Positions 52,180 to 61,177 of a stretch of 64,000 nucleotides of DNA are shown piece after piece. Within the stretch, counting starts at the first letter, position 1; each line of letters begins with the position of its first letter. The notes under the pieces were generated by a model. The model searched no databases, was not told where the DNA came from, and saw nothing but the letters and a program-made list of their open reading frames with translations. A program made the translations under genes and the position numbers. This stretch comes from Pusillimonas sp044464525 (lineage in GTDB: Bacteria > Pseudomonadota > Gammaproteobacteria > Burkholderiales > Burkholderiaceae_B): NCBI RefSeq assembly GCF_044464525.1, contig NZ_JBIQLE010000012.1, positions 1 through 64,000 of the forward strand, read 5' to 3'.

Positions 52180-53475
52180 TCATCGCACAGGCGCAGACCT
52201 GATGCGCCCCACGGTATCGGCCAAGCCCTCCCATTCGGGCTTCTGGGCGAAGCTCGTGCGCATGTAATTGACCAGCGCGGCAATTTGCCGGTCGTTGAGA
52301 CTATGCCGGAAAGGCGGCATATAACCCAGGTCGTCGGCGGCGGGAGACTGTACGCCGTCCAGCACGTAGCGAACGACGTTGTCGGGCTCGTCCAGATATA
52401 GCGATGTACTGAACCACAACTCTGGCTGAACCCCAAAGCTTATCGGTCCATCGCCCGCATGGTGGCAGACCAGGCACGCAGAACCAAACAGTCTGGCCCC
52501 CTCGGTAAGCGGTGGCGAAAGCGTGGCGGCGGCCTGCGTCCTTATTTCCTCAGCGGAGCCCGCGCGGCTGTCCCCGTCCCCGCTCAGCGAGGCGAAGTAC
52601 ACAGCCAGGGCCCGAGTGTCGGCTTCGGGTATGCGGGCCGTGCCTTCCCGTACCACCGGAGCCATGGACCCCGCCGCCGCCCCATGCTCTTTGTCAAAGC
52701 CATGCCGCAGGTAGTTGAACAGGGCGTCTTCCGTCCACGCAACGGGAGCCGGCGAATCGTGGTTCAGGGCCGGAGCGATCCAGCCTTCCGCCTCGCCTCC
52801 AGCCAGATAATGCTCGCCCTCTTTCTCGGCGCCCAACGCGTTGCGTGGCGAGTGGCACGCCGCACAATGCCCCAGCGAACGCGCCAGGTAGTTCCCTCGA
52901 TTCCATTCCTCTGTCTCCTCCGCGACAGGCTGGATGGGGTCGCGATCCAGAAACAAGAGATTCCAACCCGCCATCAACGAGCGGATGTTCAGCGGAAAAG
53001 GCAACTCGGTCTTGGGCGGCTCGGCACGCACTGCAGGCTCGGACATCAGGTACGCGTACAGCGCTTCCATATCTTCCGGACTGGTATGGGTGTAGTGGGT
53101 ATAAGGAAACGCCGGATAAAGATGGCTGCCATCGCGCGCAATGCCGCGCCGCATGGCACGATCAAAGGCTTCGAACGACCATGTCCCGATGCCTGTTTCC
53201 GGATCGGGGGTGATGTTGGTGGTATAGATCGTGCCAAACGGCGTGTCCATGGGAAGCCCACCCGCATTGCGCTCGCCGTTCGCGGTCGTGTGGCACACCA
53301 CGCACAAGCCGGCCGCCGCAACATTCCTGCCCCTTTGCAACTGTTCTTCCGGGAAGGTGTCCTGGCGCTGCACAGGGGCGATGGCCGGCTTCCACACAAA
53401 GGCAAACAGCGCAACCGCCACGACCAACGCCAAGATCAAGAACCAGCCCAGGAAACGGACGCGTCGCGTTCTCAT
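52180..53475 (-). CDS. Triheme cytochrome c subunit of a molybdenum hydroxylase
   Basis: A 431-residue protein with an N-terminal membrane anchor (about 10-28) and three CXXCH heme sites: CVVCH at 58-62, CAACH at 204-208 and CLVCH at 334-338. This is the layout of cytochrome subunits that take electrons from membrane-bound or periplasmic dehydrogenases (gluconate, alcohol, isoquinoline/nicotinate types). Its start overlaps the molybdopterin subunit stop in an ATGA, so it is the electron outlet of that enzyme. Last gene of the long minus-strand operon. Confidence 0.92.
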   Translation of the reverse strand: MRTRRVRFLGWFLILALVVAVALFAFVWKPAIAPVQRQDTFPEEQLQRGRNVAAAGLCVVCHTTANGERNAGGLPMDTPFGTIYTTNITPDPETGIGTWSFEAFDRAMRRGIARDGSHLYPAFPYTHYTHTSPEDMEALYAYLMSEPAVRAEPPKTELPFPLNIRSLMAGWNLLFLDRDPIQPVAEETEEWNRGNYLARSLGHCAACHSPRNALGAEKEGEHYLAGGEAEGWIAPALNHDSPAPVAWTEDALFNYLRHGFDKEHGAAAGSMAPVVREGTARIPEADTRALAVYFASLSGDGDSRAGSAEEIRTQAAATLSPPLTEGARLFGSACLVCHHAGDGPISFGVQPELWFSTSLYLDEPDNVVRYVLDGVQSPAADDLGYMPPFRHSLNDRQIAALVNYMRTSFAQKPEWEGLADTVGRIRSAPVR

Positions 53476-55748
53476 GCCTTATCCTCCCCTTGAGCGGATA
53501 GCGCCGCTCTCATCCGCTCGGGAGTAAACGGCGCTTGCCGCAGCCGCACACCTGTGGCGTCAAAGATCGCGTTTGCGATCGCGGCCGCCCCGGGAACAGA
53601 GGCCGACTCGCCCGCGCCCAATGGCGGGTTGCCATTGTCGGGCATCAGTACGACGTCTATATCCGGCACTTCCGGAAACGACAAAATGGGATACGCTCCC
53701 CACTCCAGCTCGATCACGCCCCGTTCGTCAAAGGACACTTGCTCCTTCAAGGTTCGGCTGATTGCTTGAATGACATTCCCGTGAAGCTGGTGCACCACGC
53801 CGGCCGGATTGATCATCAGGCCGCAGTCCTGCCCCACGACGGCTTTCCGGACCCGGATATAGCCGGTGGCCGGGTTGACTTCCACTTCCACGGCCCAGGC
53901 GCACCATGATGCTCCCACCCCCGGGAAAGCCCCATGCACATACTGGTGCTGAGAAAAACCACGGCCGTGCAGCAAGCCATTCTGCACTCCATCCTTGCCC
54001 TGATGCGCCGGACGGGGAGCCCACTGCGCGCGCTCTGCCACCGCCTTGACCAGGGCGATAGGCCGCTCATCCTCCATGAAACGCAGGCGAAACTCCACCG
54101 GATCGGCCTTTTCCGCTGCCGCGAGCTCGTCGATGAAGGACTCGTGCGCAAAGACGTTGGGCAGGGCCGCCACCCCCCGTATCCAGGAAGCCCGCACGAT
54201 CGGCGCCATGTCCAATGCTTCAATGTCGGTATCCGAGCAGCGGTATTGGGGTATCGCCGTACGGTCGCCCATCTCAAACACAGTGGGAGCGTTCGACTGT
54301 TTGCCGACCATGAGCAGTGGAAGCGTGGGAGAGCCATTGGACGGATAGCGGGTCGTAAACCGATAAGCCAAAGTGTTTTCGCCAGTGATGCCGCCCACAA
54401 CTTCCATAAGCTGGGCCGTTCCCTTGGGTTCCCAGGCATGTTCTTCCTCTCGCATCAGTTGCACGCGGACGGGTCGGCCTAGATGATGCGCCAGCAATGC
54501 CGCTTCGGCCGCCGCGTCGTCCGCGCAATTGCGTCCATAGCAGCCCGAGGCCTCCATCCGTACCACCCGTATTTTTTCTTCGGCCAGGTCCAGCAGTTCA
54601 GCGATGTCGGAATGAAGATTGTGCGGGTTCTGCGAGCCGCTCCAGACGGTGAGCAAACCATCCTTCCAGTCCGCCAGGCCACAGGACGGCCCGATGGAGC
54701 CGTGCATCTGATAAGGCCAGACATAGGTGGCGCGCAGGGTGCGCGACGCCCCTTCCAGGGCCAAGTCCACGTCGCCTTTCTTCTCGAGCGGGCGCACCTT
54801 GTCAGGATTCGCTCTTAGCGCTTCGGCCAAATCGGACAGGTCTTGCAGCGGAGGCGGGGCAGTCCAGGCAACCTTGAGCGCGCGTGCGGCGTCGATGGCG
54901 TCCTCTTCGCGCTCTGCGACCACGGCGAGGAAATCTTTGATCGCGACCACGTCCACCAGCGTATCGATGTGCGCCACGGATTCTTTGTCGACGGCCTCCA
55001 GGCTGTTGCCGACCATGTCGCCGCCATCCCTGCCCCGGTAAGGAGGCCGAACGACACGGGCGTGAAGCATGCCCGGCACACGCATGTCGTGCACGTAGAT
55101 CAGGCCGCCGGTAAGCTTGGCCGGAATGTCCACCCGGGGCACCGGTTTTCCTACGTAGTCGTAATCTTCCGGGTCTTTCAATGGAACGTCTTCGGACAGT
55201 TCCATCGCAAAGGTTTCACCCTTGACCATTTCGCCGTAGGATAAACCCTGTGCCGCTCCCGCCGGCGAGACCACACCGTTGCGCACGGTAAGCTGATCAA
55301 CAGGCACCCCCAGCCTGCGCGAGGCCTGCCCAAGTAGAAATTCCCTTGCTTGAGCGGCCGCCCGGCGCATGGGCACCGCCGACGACTGCACCGAGGCACT
55401 GGCGATGGTGGGCCCCTGGTTAGGCGTGCGATCAGTGTCTCCCAACACCATCGAAACACGCTCCATCGGCACATAAAGCTCATCGGCCACAATCTGGCTG
55501 AACGCGGTCCGTATGCCCGTGCCCAGGTCGACGTGGCCATTGCAAGCAACGACATTACCCTCGGCAGTGATTGCGATGAAGGAATCCACCTTATCCTTGG
55601 AAACCAGTTGCGACCCGGCATCCATCGCCGGGCCGGCCGCCCGCGCGCGCCGTACAACCAAAGGCATTGAAAATGAAATCAGCAGACAACCCGAGCCCTT
55701 GAGAAAGGCTCGGCGGGAAACTGAAGCGGGCTGCATGGCGACCGTCAT
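53472..55748 (-). CDS. Tat-exported molybdopterin-binding oxidoreductase, large subunit (xanthine oxidase family)
   Basis: A 758-residue subunit resembling isoquinoline 1-oxidoreductase and aldehyde dehydrogenase PaoC-type proteins. It starts with a twin-arginine signal (SRRAFLKGSG), so the folded cofactor-loaded enzyme is exported. Moco-binding features include ACNGHVDLGTGIRTAFSQIV, SASVQSSAVPMRRAA and the catalytic glutamate in PLGAGESASVPGAAA near the C terminus. No FAD subunit is present; electrons go to the next gene's cytochrome. Substrate unknown. No XdhC/CoxF-like maturation gene is in the operon. Confidence 0.9.
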   Translation of the reverse strand: MTVAMQPASVSRRAFLKGSGCLLISFSMPLVVRRARAAGPAMDAGSQLVSKDKVDSFIAITAEGNVVACNGHVDLGTGIRTAFSQIVADELYVPMERVSMVLGDTDRTPNQGPTIASASVQSSAVPMRRAAAQAREFLLGQASRRLGVPVDQLTVRNGVVSPAGAAQGLSYGEMVKGETFAMELSEDVPLKDPEDYDYVGKPVPRVDIPAKLTGGLIYVHDMRVPGMLHARVVRPPYRGRDGGDMVGNSLEAVDKESVAHIDTLVDVVAIKDFLAVVAEREEDAIDAARALKVAWTAPPPLQDLSDLAEALRANPDKVRPLEKKGDVDLALEGASRTLRATYVWPYQMHGSIGPSCGLADWKDGLLTVWSGSQNPHNLHSDIAELLDLAEEKIRVVRMEASGCYGRNCADDAAAEAALLAHHLGRPVRVQLMREEEHAWEPKGTAQLMEVVGGITGENTLAYRFTTRYPSNGSPTLPLLMVGKQSNAPTVFEMGDRTAIPQYRCSDTDIEALDMAPIVRASWIRGVAALPNVFAHESFIDELAAAEKADPVEFRLRFMEDERPIALVKAVAERAQWAPRPAHQGKDGVQNGLLHGRGFSQHQYVHGAFPGVGASWCAWAVEVEVNPATGYIRVRKAVVGQDCGLMINPAGVVHQLHGNVIQAISRTLKEQVSFDERGVIELEWGAYPILSFPEVPDIDVVLMPDNGNPPLGAGESASVPGAAAIANAIFDATGVRLRQAPFTPERMRAALSAQGEDKA

Positions 55749-55754
55749 AAGCGT

Positions 55755-56270
55755 CTATTGTCCCGTTGCGTTTTCGGTGGATGATTGCCCGCTAGCAACC
55801 CGCTGGCGGCTTTGCGCGGCCTGGCGAACCGCCGCCAGGATTTCCACGTGGGTGCCGCAGCGGCACAAGTTGAATTCCAGCTCGCGCCTGATCTCGGCCT
55901 CGCTTGGCGAAGGGTTGCGATCCAGCAACGCCCTTGCGGCAATCACCATTCCACTGATGCAGTAGCCGCACTGGGCGGCCTGGTGATCGATAAAGGACTG
56001 CTGGATCGGATCAGGCTCGTCGAAGCTTCCCAGCCCTTCAAGGGTCGTTATCTTGCGCCCCTGCATCCCGGCAACCGGTATAAGACAGGAGCGCGCGGCC
56101 ACGCCATCGACAAGCACCGCGCATGCCCCGCACTCGCCCAGGCCGCAACCGTATTTAGGACTGTTCAATTCAAGGTCGTTCCGCAGGATGTAAAGCAGCG
56201 GGGCGTCGGGCCTGACTTCAAGCTCACGGTCGGTTCCATTTACATTCAGGGTCAATCGTTCTTTGGCCAT
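55755..56270 (-). CDS. [2Fe-2S] subunit of the molybdenum hydroxylase
   Basis: A 171-residue iron-sulfur subunit with two clusters: a plant-type cluster (Cys 42, 47, 50 and 62) and the C-terminal cluster (Cys 101, 104, 136 and 138). It relays electrons from the Mo site to the cytochrome. No signal peptide, so it must be exported in complex with the Tat-bearing large subunit (hitchhiker export, as in related enzymes). ATG 56270 (MAKERLTLNV) is used; large subunit begins 7 bp downstream. Confidence 0.93.
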   Translation of the reverse strand: MAKERLTLNVNGTDRELEVRPDAPLLYILRNDLELNSPKYGCGLGECGACAVLVDGVAARSCLIPVAGMQGRKITTLEGLGSFDEPDPIQQSFIDHQAAQCGYCISGMVIAARALLDRNPSPSEAEIRRELEFNLCRCGTHVEILAAVRQAAQSRQRVASGQSSTENATGQ

Positions 56271-56289
56271 AAGATAAGTGCGGGTAGAT

Positions 56290-56412
56290 TCAGACTCGAA
56301 GTGCGGGACGGCCGGTGTCGGCGGATCGGACGCCTCGCGCTGCGTGCGCGTAGGCCTCGGCGGCAAAGGCGATGCAGAAACTACAAGCAATAGCCAATGT
56401 TCGCTTGTCCAC
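56290..56412 (-). CDS. Possible 40-residue small ORF with signal-peptide-like N terminus
   Basis: A GTG at 56412 with GGAAG 8 nt upstream opens a 40-codon frame (VDKRTLAIACSFCIAFAAEA then a hydrophilic tail). The N terminus has the charge and hydrophobic pattern of a signal peptide with a likely cut after YAHA. It lies 20 bp before the [2Fe-2S] subunit start, within the operon. No homolog known; may be a remnant of a longer exported protein or chance. Confidence 0.3.
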   Translation of the reverse strand: MDKRTLAIACSFCIAFAAEAYAHAARGVRSADTGRPALRV

Positions 56413-56484
56413 GAGCTCGCTTCCTTTATCGACGCCCGGGGAGCCAACAGGGCTCGGCTCGGGCTCGACGAACGAAAGCAAGTA

Positions 56485-57372
56485 CTATTCCCGCGCGGAG
56501 ATATCGCTGTCTGGCTTCAGTTCTTGCCTCAGTCTGCGAGCCATGCCCAAGAAATCGTTGCTTTCCCGATCTCGGGGTCGCGGCAAACCCATCACCATAT
56601 CGCTACGGATCCTGCCCGGCCGAGCGGACATGGTGATGACACGGTCGGCCAGATAAACCGCCTCGGAGATATCGTGGGTGACAAAAACAATGGTTTTGCC
56701 CTTGAGCCGCCAAATACGCAGCAACTCATCCTGCAGCGTTTCCCGAGTTTGGGCATCGACCGCGCTAAAGGGTTCGTCCATCAAGAGAACCTCCGGGTCG
56801 TTCGCCAACGCACGCGCCAATGAAACACGTTGCTGCATCCCTCCCGACAACTGTCCGGGATACGACTCTTCAAAACCGGTAAGGCCGACCAAATCGATCA
56901 ACTCGGCCGCAATGCGGTTTTGCTCTGCACGATCGACATGGCACGCCTCGAGCCCGAACGTAATATTCTTGAAGACGGAACGCCAAGGAAACAAGGCATA
57001 GTCCTGAAACATCATGCCTCGTTCACAACTAGGCCCCGCAACCTCCCGGTTCGATACAAAAATGCCGCCGGAAGTCGGCTGATCCAGGCCCGCGATCATT
57101 CGAAGCAGCGTACTTTTCCCGCAACCGCTCGGCCCCAGCAATACGATGAACTCACCAGCCTTGATTTGCAGAGAGACGGGGGTAAGCGCCACCACTTCCT
57201 GACCCAATTTTTTTGTCTTGGCCCATACTTTTCCTACGGACTCGACTCTAATGATAGTGTCGCTATTCGTATGAGTGCCGCCGGCTTGCGGCGCAACGGG
57301 GGAAATCATCCGGTCCGCGCCGCAGGCGCTTGTCGCATCGGATGACCACGCTTCCTTTTTGAGCGGCTTCAT
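56485..57372 (-). CDS. ABC transporter ATPase (nitrate/sulfonate/taurine type)
   Basis: A 295-residue ATPase of the SsuB/TauB/NrtD class. Walker A is LLGPSGCGKSTLLRMIAGLD, the signature LSGGMQQRVSLARALANDPE, and Walker B VLLMDEPFSAVDAQTRE. A 45-residue N-terminal extension is not shared with typical members. Its ATG overlaps the upstream permease stop by 4 bp, and it serves both permeases and the SBP of this operon. Substrate type cannot be narrowed from the ATPase. Confidence 0.92.
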   Translation of the reverse strand: MKPLKKEAWSSDATSACGADRMISPVAPQAGGTHTNSDTIIRVESVGKVWAKTKKLGQEVVALTPVSLQIKAGEFIVLLGPSGCGKSTLLRMIAGLDQPTSGGIFVSNREVAGPSCERGMMFQDYALFPWRSVFKNITFGLEACHVDRAEQNRIAAELIDLVGLTGFEESYPGQLSGGMQQRVSLARALANDPEVLLMDEPFSAVDAQTRETLQDELLRIWRLKGKTIVFVTHDISEAVYLADRVITMSARPGRIRSDMVMGLPRPRDRESNDFLGMARRLRQELKPDSDISARE

Positions 57373-58169
57373 TTTCTTCCTCCCCAGCGTTCAAGCCCTA
57401 GAAATATGCAATTGCATGCATACCCGATCAAACCGATAATCAACATCCCCGCCATCACCACCGGGGTATTGAGCGTTTCGCGGGCATCGATAATAAGACC
57501 ACCTAGTCCATCTGAAGCGGCAACCATTTCAGCCGCGATCAGCGCAATCCAAGCGGCGCCGAATCCCATGCGCAGGCCTACAAGCATATCGCTGGCGGCA
57601 GCCGGCAACACCACGCGGCTGATCACAAATGACCTGGATGCGCCCAAGGTACGAGCGGCCTCCATCAGCCTCAGCGGAACGCCGGTCACTCCTCCGACTG
57701 TGCTTAACAGTACGGGAAAAAAACTTGCGTAGGCCAGAACCAGTATTTTCCCAAAATCGCCAATGCCAAACGCCAGAAGGGCAAATGGAATCATTGCGTA
57801 TGGAGGAATTGCCCTAAAAAGCTCGATTGCCGGCTCAAGAGCCTCTTCGACGCGCTTGGCCAATCCAATAACAATGCCGGCGACCAAGCCGCAAGCCGCA
57901 CCGAGCCCGAAACCCGCCAACACCCGCGTGAAACTCGCCCAAACCTCGGCTTGCAATCTACCTTCTCCGGCAAGAGAATACAGGGCCTCGCTGACCCTGA
58001 TGGGGCTTGGCATGAAGACCTTGCTGTCCACGATCAAAGAGGCCAAGGCCCAAAGAATCACAAGAGCAATGAACCCGACCAGATACATGCCCCATCCCAA
58101 GGAGCTGCTTGCGGACACCTCGAACTGACTGCTGTCAGTGGCGATGGATTCTTTCATGGCACCGCTCAC
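57369..58169 (-). CDS. ABC transporter permease (SsuC/TauC type), second
   Basis: A 266-residue inner-membrane permease with about six helices and the cytoplasmic coupling EAA-like loop (LMEAARTLGASRSFVISRVVLPAA). It is a distant paralogue of the neighbouring permease, suggesting a heterodimeric pore where most SsuC/TauC transporters use a homodimer. It overlaps the genes on both sides by 4 bp. Confidence 0.88.
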   Translation of the reverse strand: MSGAMKESIATDSSQFEVSASSSLGWGMYLVGFIALVILWALASLIVDSKVFMPSPIRVSEALYSLAGEGRLQAEVWASFTRVLAGFGLGAACGLVAGIVIGLAKRVEEALEPAIELFRAIPPYAMIPFALLAFGIGDFGKILVLAYASFFPVLLSTVGGVTGVPLRLMEAARTLGASRSFVISRVVLPAAASDMLVGLRMGFGAAWIALIAAEMVAASDGLGGLIIDARETLNTPVVMAGMLIIGLIGYACNCIFLGLERWGGRK

Positions 58170-58942
58170 TTTTCAGGGGAACCAATAGAGGAGCGATATC
58201 GCAGCAGGCGATTCTCCCAAAGCACCAACAAACGATTTACGCTGTATCCGATCAATGCCAGCAGAATCATCCCGATGACAACGGGTTCGGGCTGCAGCAC
58301 AACGCGCGCGCGCTCCATCATGAAGCCGATCCCCGATTCCGCCGCGATCATTTCTGCCAATAGAACGCCACCGATGGACACGGCCAGCCCTAAACGAGCC
58401 CCCACCAGAATCTGCGGCAACGCACCGAAAAGCACGACTTTCCGAAGAATGAAGAATCGAGACGCGCCCAAGGTCTTCGCGGCTTCGATCCAACGACGGT
58501 TGACGTTGGCGACGCCCGAGATCGTGGCGAGCAGTATGAAAAAGAATGCGATCAACCAGATAATGAAAAGCTTGCTTCCTTCTTCGATGCCGAACCACAG
58601 AACACTCAACGGTATCCAAGCTATGGGGGAAATCGGACGCAGCACTTCGATCAATGGCTGGAACAGCCTGAACAATGGCTTGGATAGGCCTAGAAGCAGC
58701 CCCAAAGGTATTCCGGTAAGCAGGGCAAGGATGAACCCTTGCACGGCGCGTCTCAAGCTGGCCGCTATATGAGCGGAAAGATCGCCCGACATGGCCAGGA
58801 CCTTGGCTTCAGCCCAAACCGCCTCGGGCCGCGGCAAGACATGATGAGCACCGTGCACGAAAGTCGTTATGCCCCACCATAGGGCGAACAGCGCTGCGAC
58901 GGTGATACAAAACCAGGTCGTTCGTTTCATAACCATCCTCAT
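58166..58942 (-). CDS. ABC transporter permease (SsuC/TauC type), first
   Basis: About 258 residues with six helices and the EAA-like loop WIEAAKTLGASRFFILRKVV. The open frame extends 40 codons further upstream, but the hydrophobic start (MVMKRTTWFCITVAALFALWW) fits ATG 58942, 58936 or 58930; AGGA lies well placed for 58930. It overlaps the second permease by 4 bp and lies 116 bp after the BKACE gene. Confidence 0.85.
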   Translation of the reverse strand: MRMVMKRTTWFCITVAALFALWWGITTFVHGAHHVLPRPEAVWAEAKVLAMSGDLSAHIAASLRRAVQGFILALLTGIPLGLLLGLSKPLFRLFQPLIEVLRPISPIAWIPLSVLWFGIEEGSKLFIIWLIAFFFILLATISGVANVNRRWIEAAKTLGASRFFILRKVVLFGALPQILVGARLGLAVSIGGVLLAEMIAAESGIGFMMERARVVLQPEPVVIGMILLALIGYSVNRLLVLWENRLLRYRSSIGSPEK

Positions 58943-59058
58943 CAACAATGCCTCGCCATGCATTTCTGTTGAATACCGTTCCAAATGGCTTCGCACGGCC
59001 ACCGTTGGGGGGCAAGCACCCAACGCAGAACGGATGCCTGCCCCCCGATCGGTAATGC

Positions 59059-60051
59059 TCAATGTGAATTCAAGGACAATGCTCGATCGTGTTTTTGCGC
59101 CGGCTCATGGTGATCAAAGCCCAGAATTGTTTTGATCTGCCTTGGCGAGGCCACATCGCGGCCAAGCTCGGTGGCTATTGCAACAACCTTGCGGATCACA
59201 TCCGAATTAGTCGTGATGATTTCATCTTTATGTGGATACGTCCACAGACAATCCTCCTGGCCGATGCCGACCATGTCCACTCCCATCGCGATTGCCGTCG
59301 TGGTTATGGGCAGCCAATTCCTTCCGCCGGCTCGCAAGCCGATGATGGCATCGGGTATTGCCGCGCGCAAAGCGCCGATACTCGTAATGAGTTGCAGATG
59401 AGACCACGGATCCTGGCCGATGTAGCTGGCATGGTGCTTGCCCATATGCAGGCAACACATAAAGGGCGCCCACTTGGCATAGCCTTTTTCGATGATCTCC
59501 CGGGCCAGCCACTCTATGCCGTGTGTATCGTAAATCTGGAAGATCGGTTTTATGCCCCTTTCCTCCAAATATGGCACGCCTTCCTTCACAGCCTGCTCGT
59601 CGCCAAAAAGCGTCTGGTCGCGAGCGCCAGGGTTGCCCGTAATAAGCACGACACTGCCCATGCAGTATTTGTTTCCATTGCCCAAGTGCAATATTTCCTC
59701 GGTGTGATCGACATACGTAATGGGCTCCATGGGTTTTCCCACCCAAGTATGGTTCCAGGTGAATACCTCACCGCATGCGTCAAAGACTGGGTCTATAACC
59801 TCCTTCAGCTTGAGCGGGTCCATTAGCAATGCACCATCGGCCGGGTCGCGCGGATGCACGTGTATGGCTCCGGCACCAGCACGCACCGAATCTATGATTT
59901 CTTGAGAGATCAACCGTGGATCAAGCGGAATGTGAGGATTCACCTTGGGCGGCAGCCACCCCGGAAATGCGCTCTCGATGATCAAGGGCTTTGCCATGGT
60001 TGGAATTTGAGGCTCTTCTTCAATCGGGAACTTCGGACTTTCAGCACGCAT
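59059..60051 (-). CDS. Beta-keto acid cleavage family enzyme (BKACE, DUF849)
   Basis: A 330-residue zinc-dependent TIM-barrel enzyme of the BKACE family, which split beta-keto acids using acetyl-CoA to give acetoacetate and an acyl-CoA. Metal ligands are seen in AIHVHPRDPADG, and the conserved glutamate in VGIGQEDCLW. The sequence around the active site (FPGWLPPKVNPHIPLDP, CCLHMGKHHASYIG) differs from the best known lysine-degradation enzyme, so the substrate is probably different. AAGGAG precedes ATG 60051. It lies between the SBP and permease genes. Confidence 0.85.
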   Translation of the reverse strand: MRAESPKFPIEEEPQIPTMAKPLIIESAFPGWLPPKVNPHIPLDPRLISQEIIDSVRAGAGAIHVHPRDPADGALLMDPLKLKEVIDPVFDACGEVFTWNHTWVGKPMEPITYVDHTEEILHLGNGNKYCMGSVVLITGNPGARDQTLFGDEQAVKEGVPYLEERGIKPIFQIYDTHGIEWLAREIIEKGYAKWAPFMCCLHMGKHHASYIGQDPWSHLQLITSIGALRAAIPDAIIGLRAGGRNWLPITTTAIAMGVDMVGIGQEDCLWTYPHKDEIITTNSDVIRKVVAIATELGRDVASPRQIKTILGFDHHEPAQKHDRALSLNSH

Positions 60052-60144
60052 TACCATCTCCTTTAGTGGGAAATATGTCGAACTTGGTTGAAGAGAAAAC
60101 ACGACATCTCATTCGAGGGGCCGTACTTTCCGAAAGCGTTGAAG

Positions 60145-61134
60145 CTACAAAAACTCGGGATGAAGGTAACTATCAAGAAACGCGTCTGGATCAGCGATCT
60201 CGGTCAAACCCGCTTTGTTCGAAAACTCAAGAAACTTGATCCACTGGTCTTTGTTTGGCTGAACGTCTTCAAAATAAACAAGGCCGTGTTCCAAGGCGTA
60301 AGTGAAGCTTTTTTCGTCCACCACCGTTGGAAAGACGGCGGCGAATACCTTCGCAGCTTCTTTCGGATTGCTTCTTACAAAACGCGAAGCCTCCTGAAAC
60401 TCAGCCAGCACGGCCCTGAGAGCATCTGGATGTTGGCGGGCAAATTCGCCCCGAACCCCAATTTGCCCGATGATCATCGTATTTTCTTTCTGCTGCAGCT
60501 TGTCAGAGAGCCGGTACAAGAGCTTGCCCTCGCCTTGCGACAGCAGCATCGAGATAAACGGTTCCGTGCCCGAAAATCCGTCTACCGCCTCCCGTTGAAG
60601 CAAAAGAGGCATCTCCGGAAAACGGGCTCGGACAAGCCGTACCTCCGACGACGCGACACCTCCCTCTTCCAACGCGGCCTCAATCAATGCTTGTTGCAAA
60701 GAACCTCGACCCGGATACGCCAATGTCTTTCCTGCCAGATCGGCAACGCTGTCTATGCCCGAATCCTTTCCAACCACAATTCCTGAGACATCCCCTATCG
60801 AGTCGGCGACACCCCATATATCCAGCCCCTGAGCATGAGCGAGTATCAATGGCAGGGCCGCCGCGTTCGTTATATCGATCGAGCCTGCGACCATTGCCTC
60901 GATGGCTGCCCCGGCATGGGTTGTATCTACCCACCTGATCTCATAGACATCACCGTATTTTTGCTCTAGCGTCTGATTCGCTCTGAGGATGGCTTCCGGC
61001 AGGATGTTGGGTTGAATTCCGATGCGGATGGTCAGCTTTTCCTGGGCGTGCGCGGACTGAAACGAGCCCAAAGCGGTAAGCAATAGAAACGCTGCCATAA
61101 TTGCAGCCAGAGAACTGAACGCCTTGTGATGCAT
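60145..61134 (-). CDS. ABC transporter periplasmic binding protein (SsuA/TauA/NMT1 type)
   Basis: A 329-residue binding protein with a signal peptide (about 1-30, cleavage after SAHA). The mature part has IGIQPNILPEAILRANQTL, IDITNAAALPLILAHAQGLD and GKTLAYPGRGSLQQALIEAA, typical of SBPs for nitrate, sulfonates, taurine and related small anions. AGGAGG precedes the ATG. First gene of the minus-strand operon and divergent from marR. Ligand unknown. Confidence 0.88.
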   Translation of the reverse strand: MHHKAFSSLAAIMAAFLLLTALGSFQSAHAQEKLTIRIGIQPNILPEAILRANQTLEQKYGDVYEIRWVDTTHAGAAIEAMVAGSIDITNAAALPLILAHAQGLDIWGVADSIGDVSGIVVGKDSGIDSVADLAGKTLAYPGRGSLQQALIEAALEEGGVASSEVRLVRARFPEMPLLLQREAVDGFSGTEPFISMLLSQGEGKLLYRLSDKLQQKENTMIIGQIGVRGEFARQHPDALRAVLAEFQEASRFVRSNPKEAAKVFAAVFPTVVDEKSFTYALEHGLVYFEDVQPNKDQWIKFLEFSNKAGLTEIADPDAFLDSYLHPEFL

Positions 61135-61177
61135 GCCATCCTCCTAACAGTGATTAGGTCTATCGATATAGATTTGT

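Noticed and set aside
60088..60786. Plus-strand ORF of 232 codons opposite the SBP gene
   Set aside because: Fully antisense to a gene with a clear signal peptide and SBP motifs.
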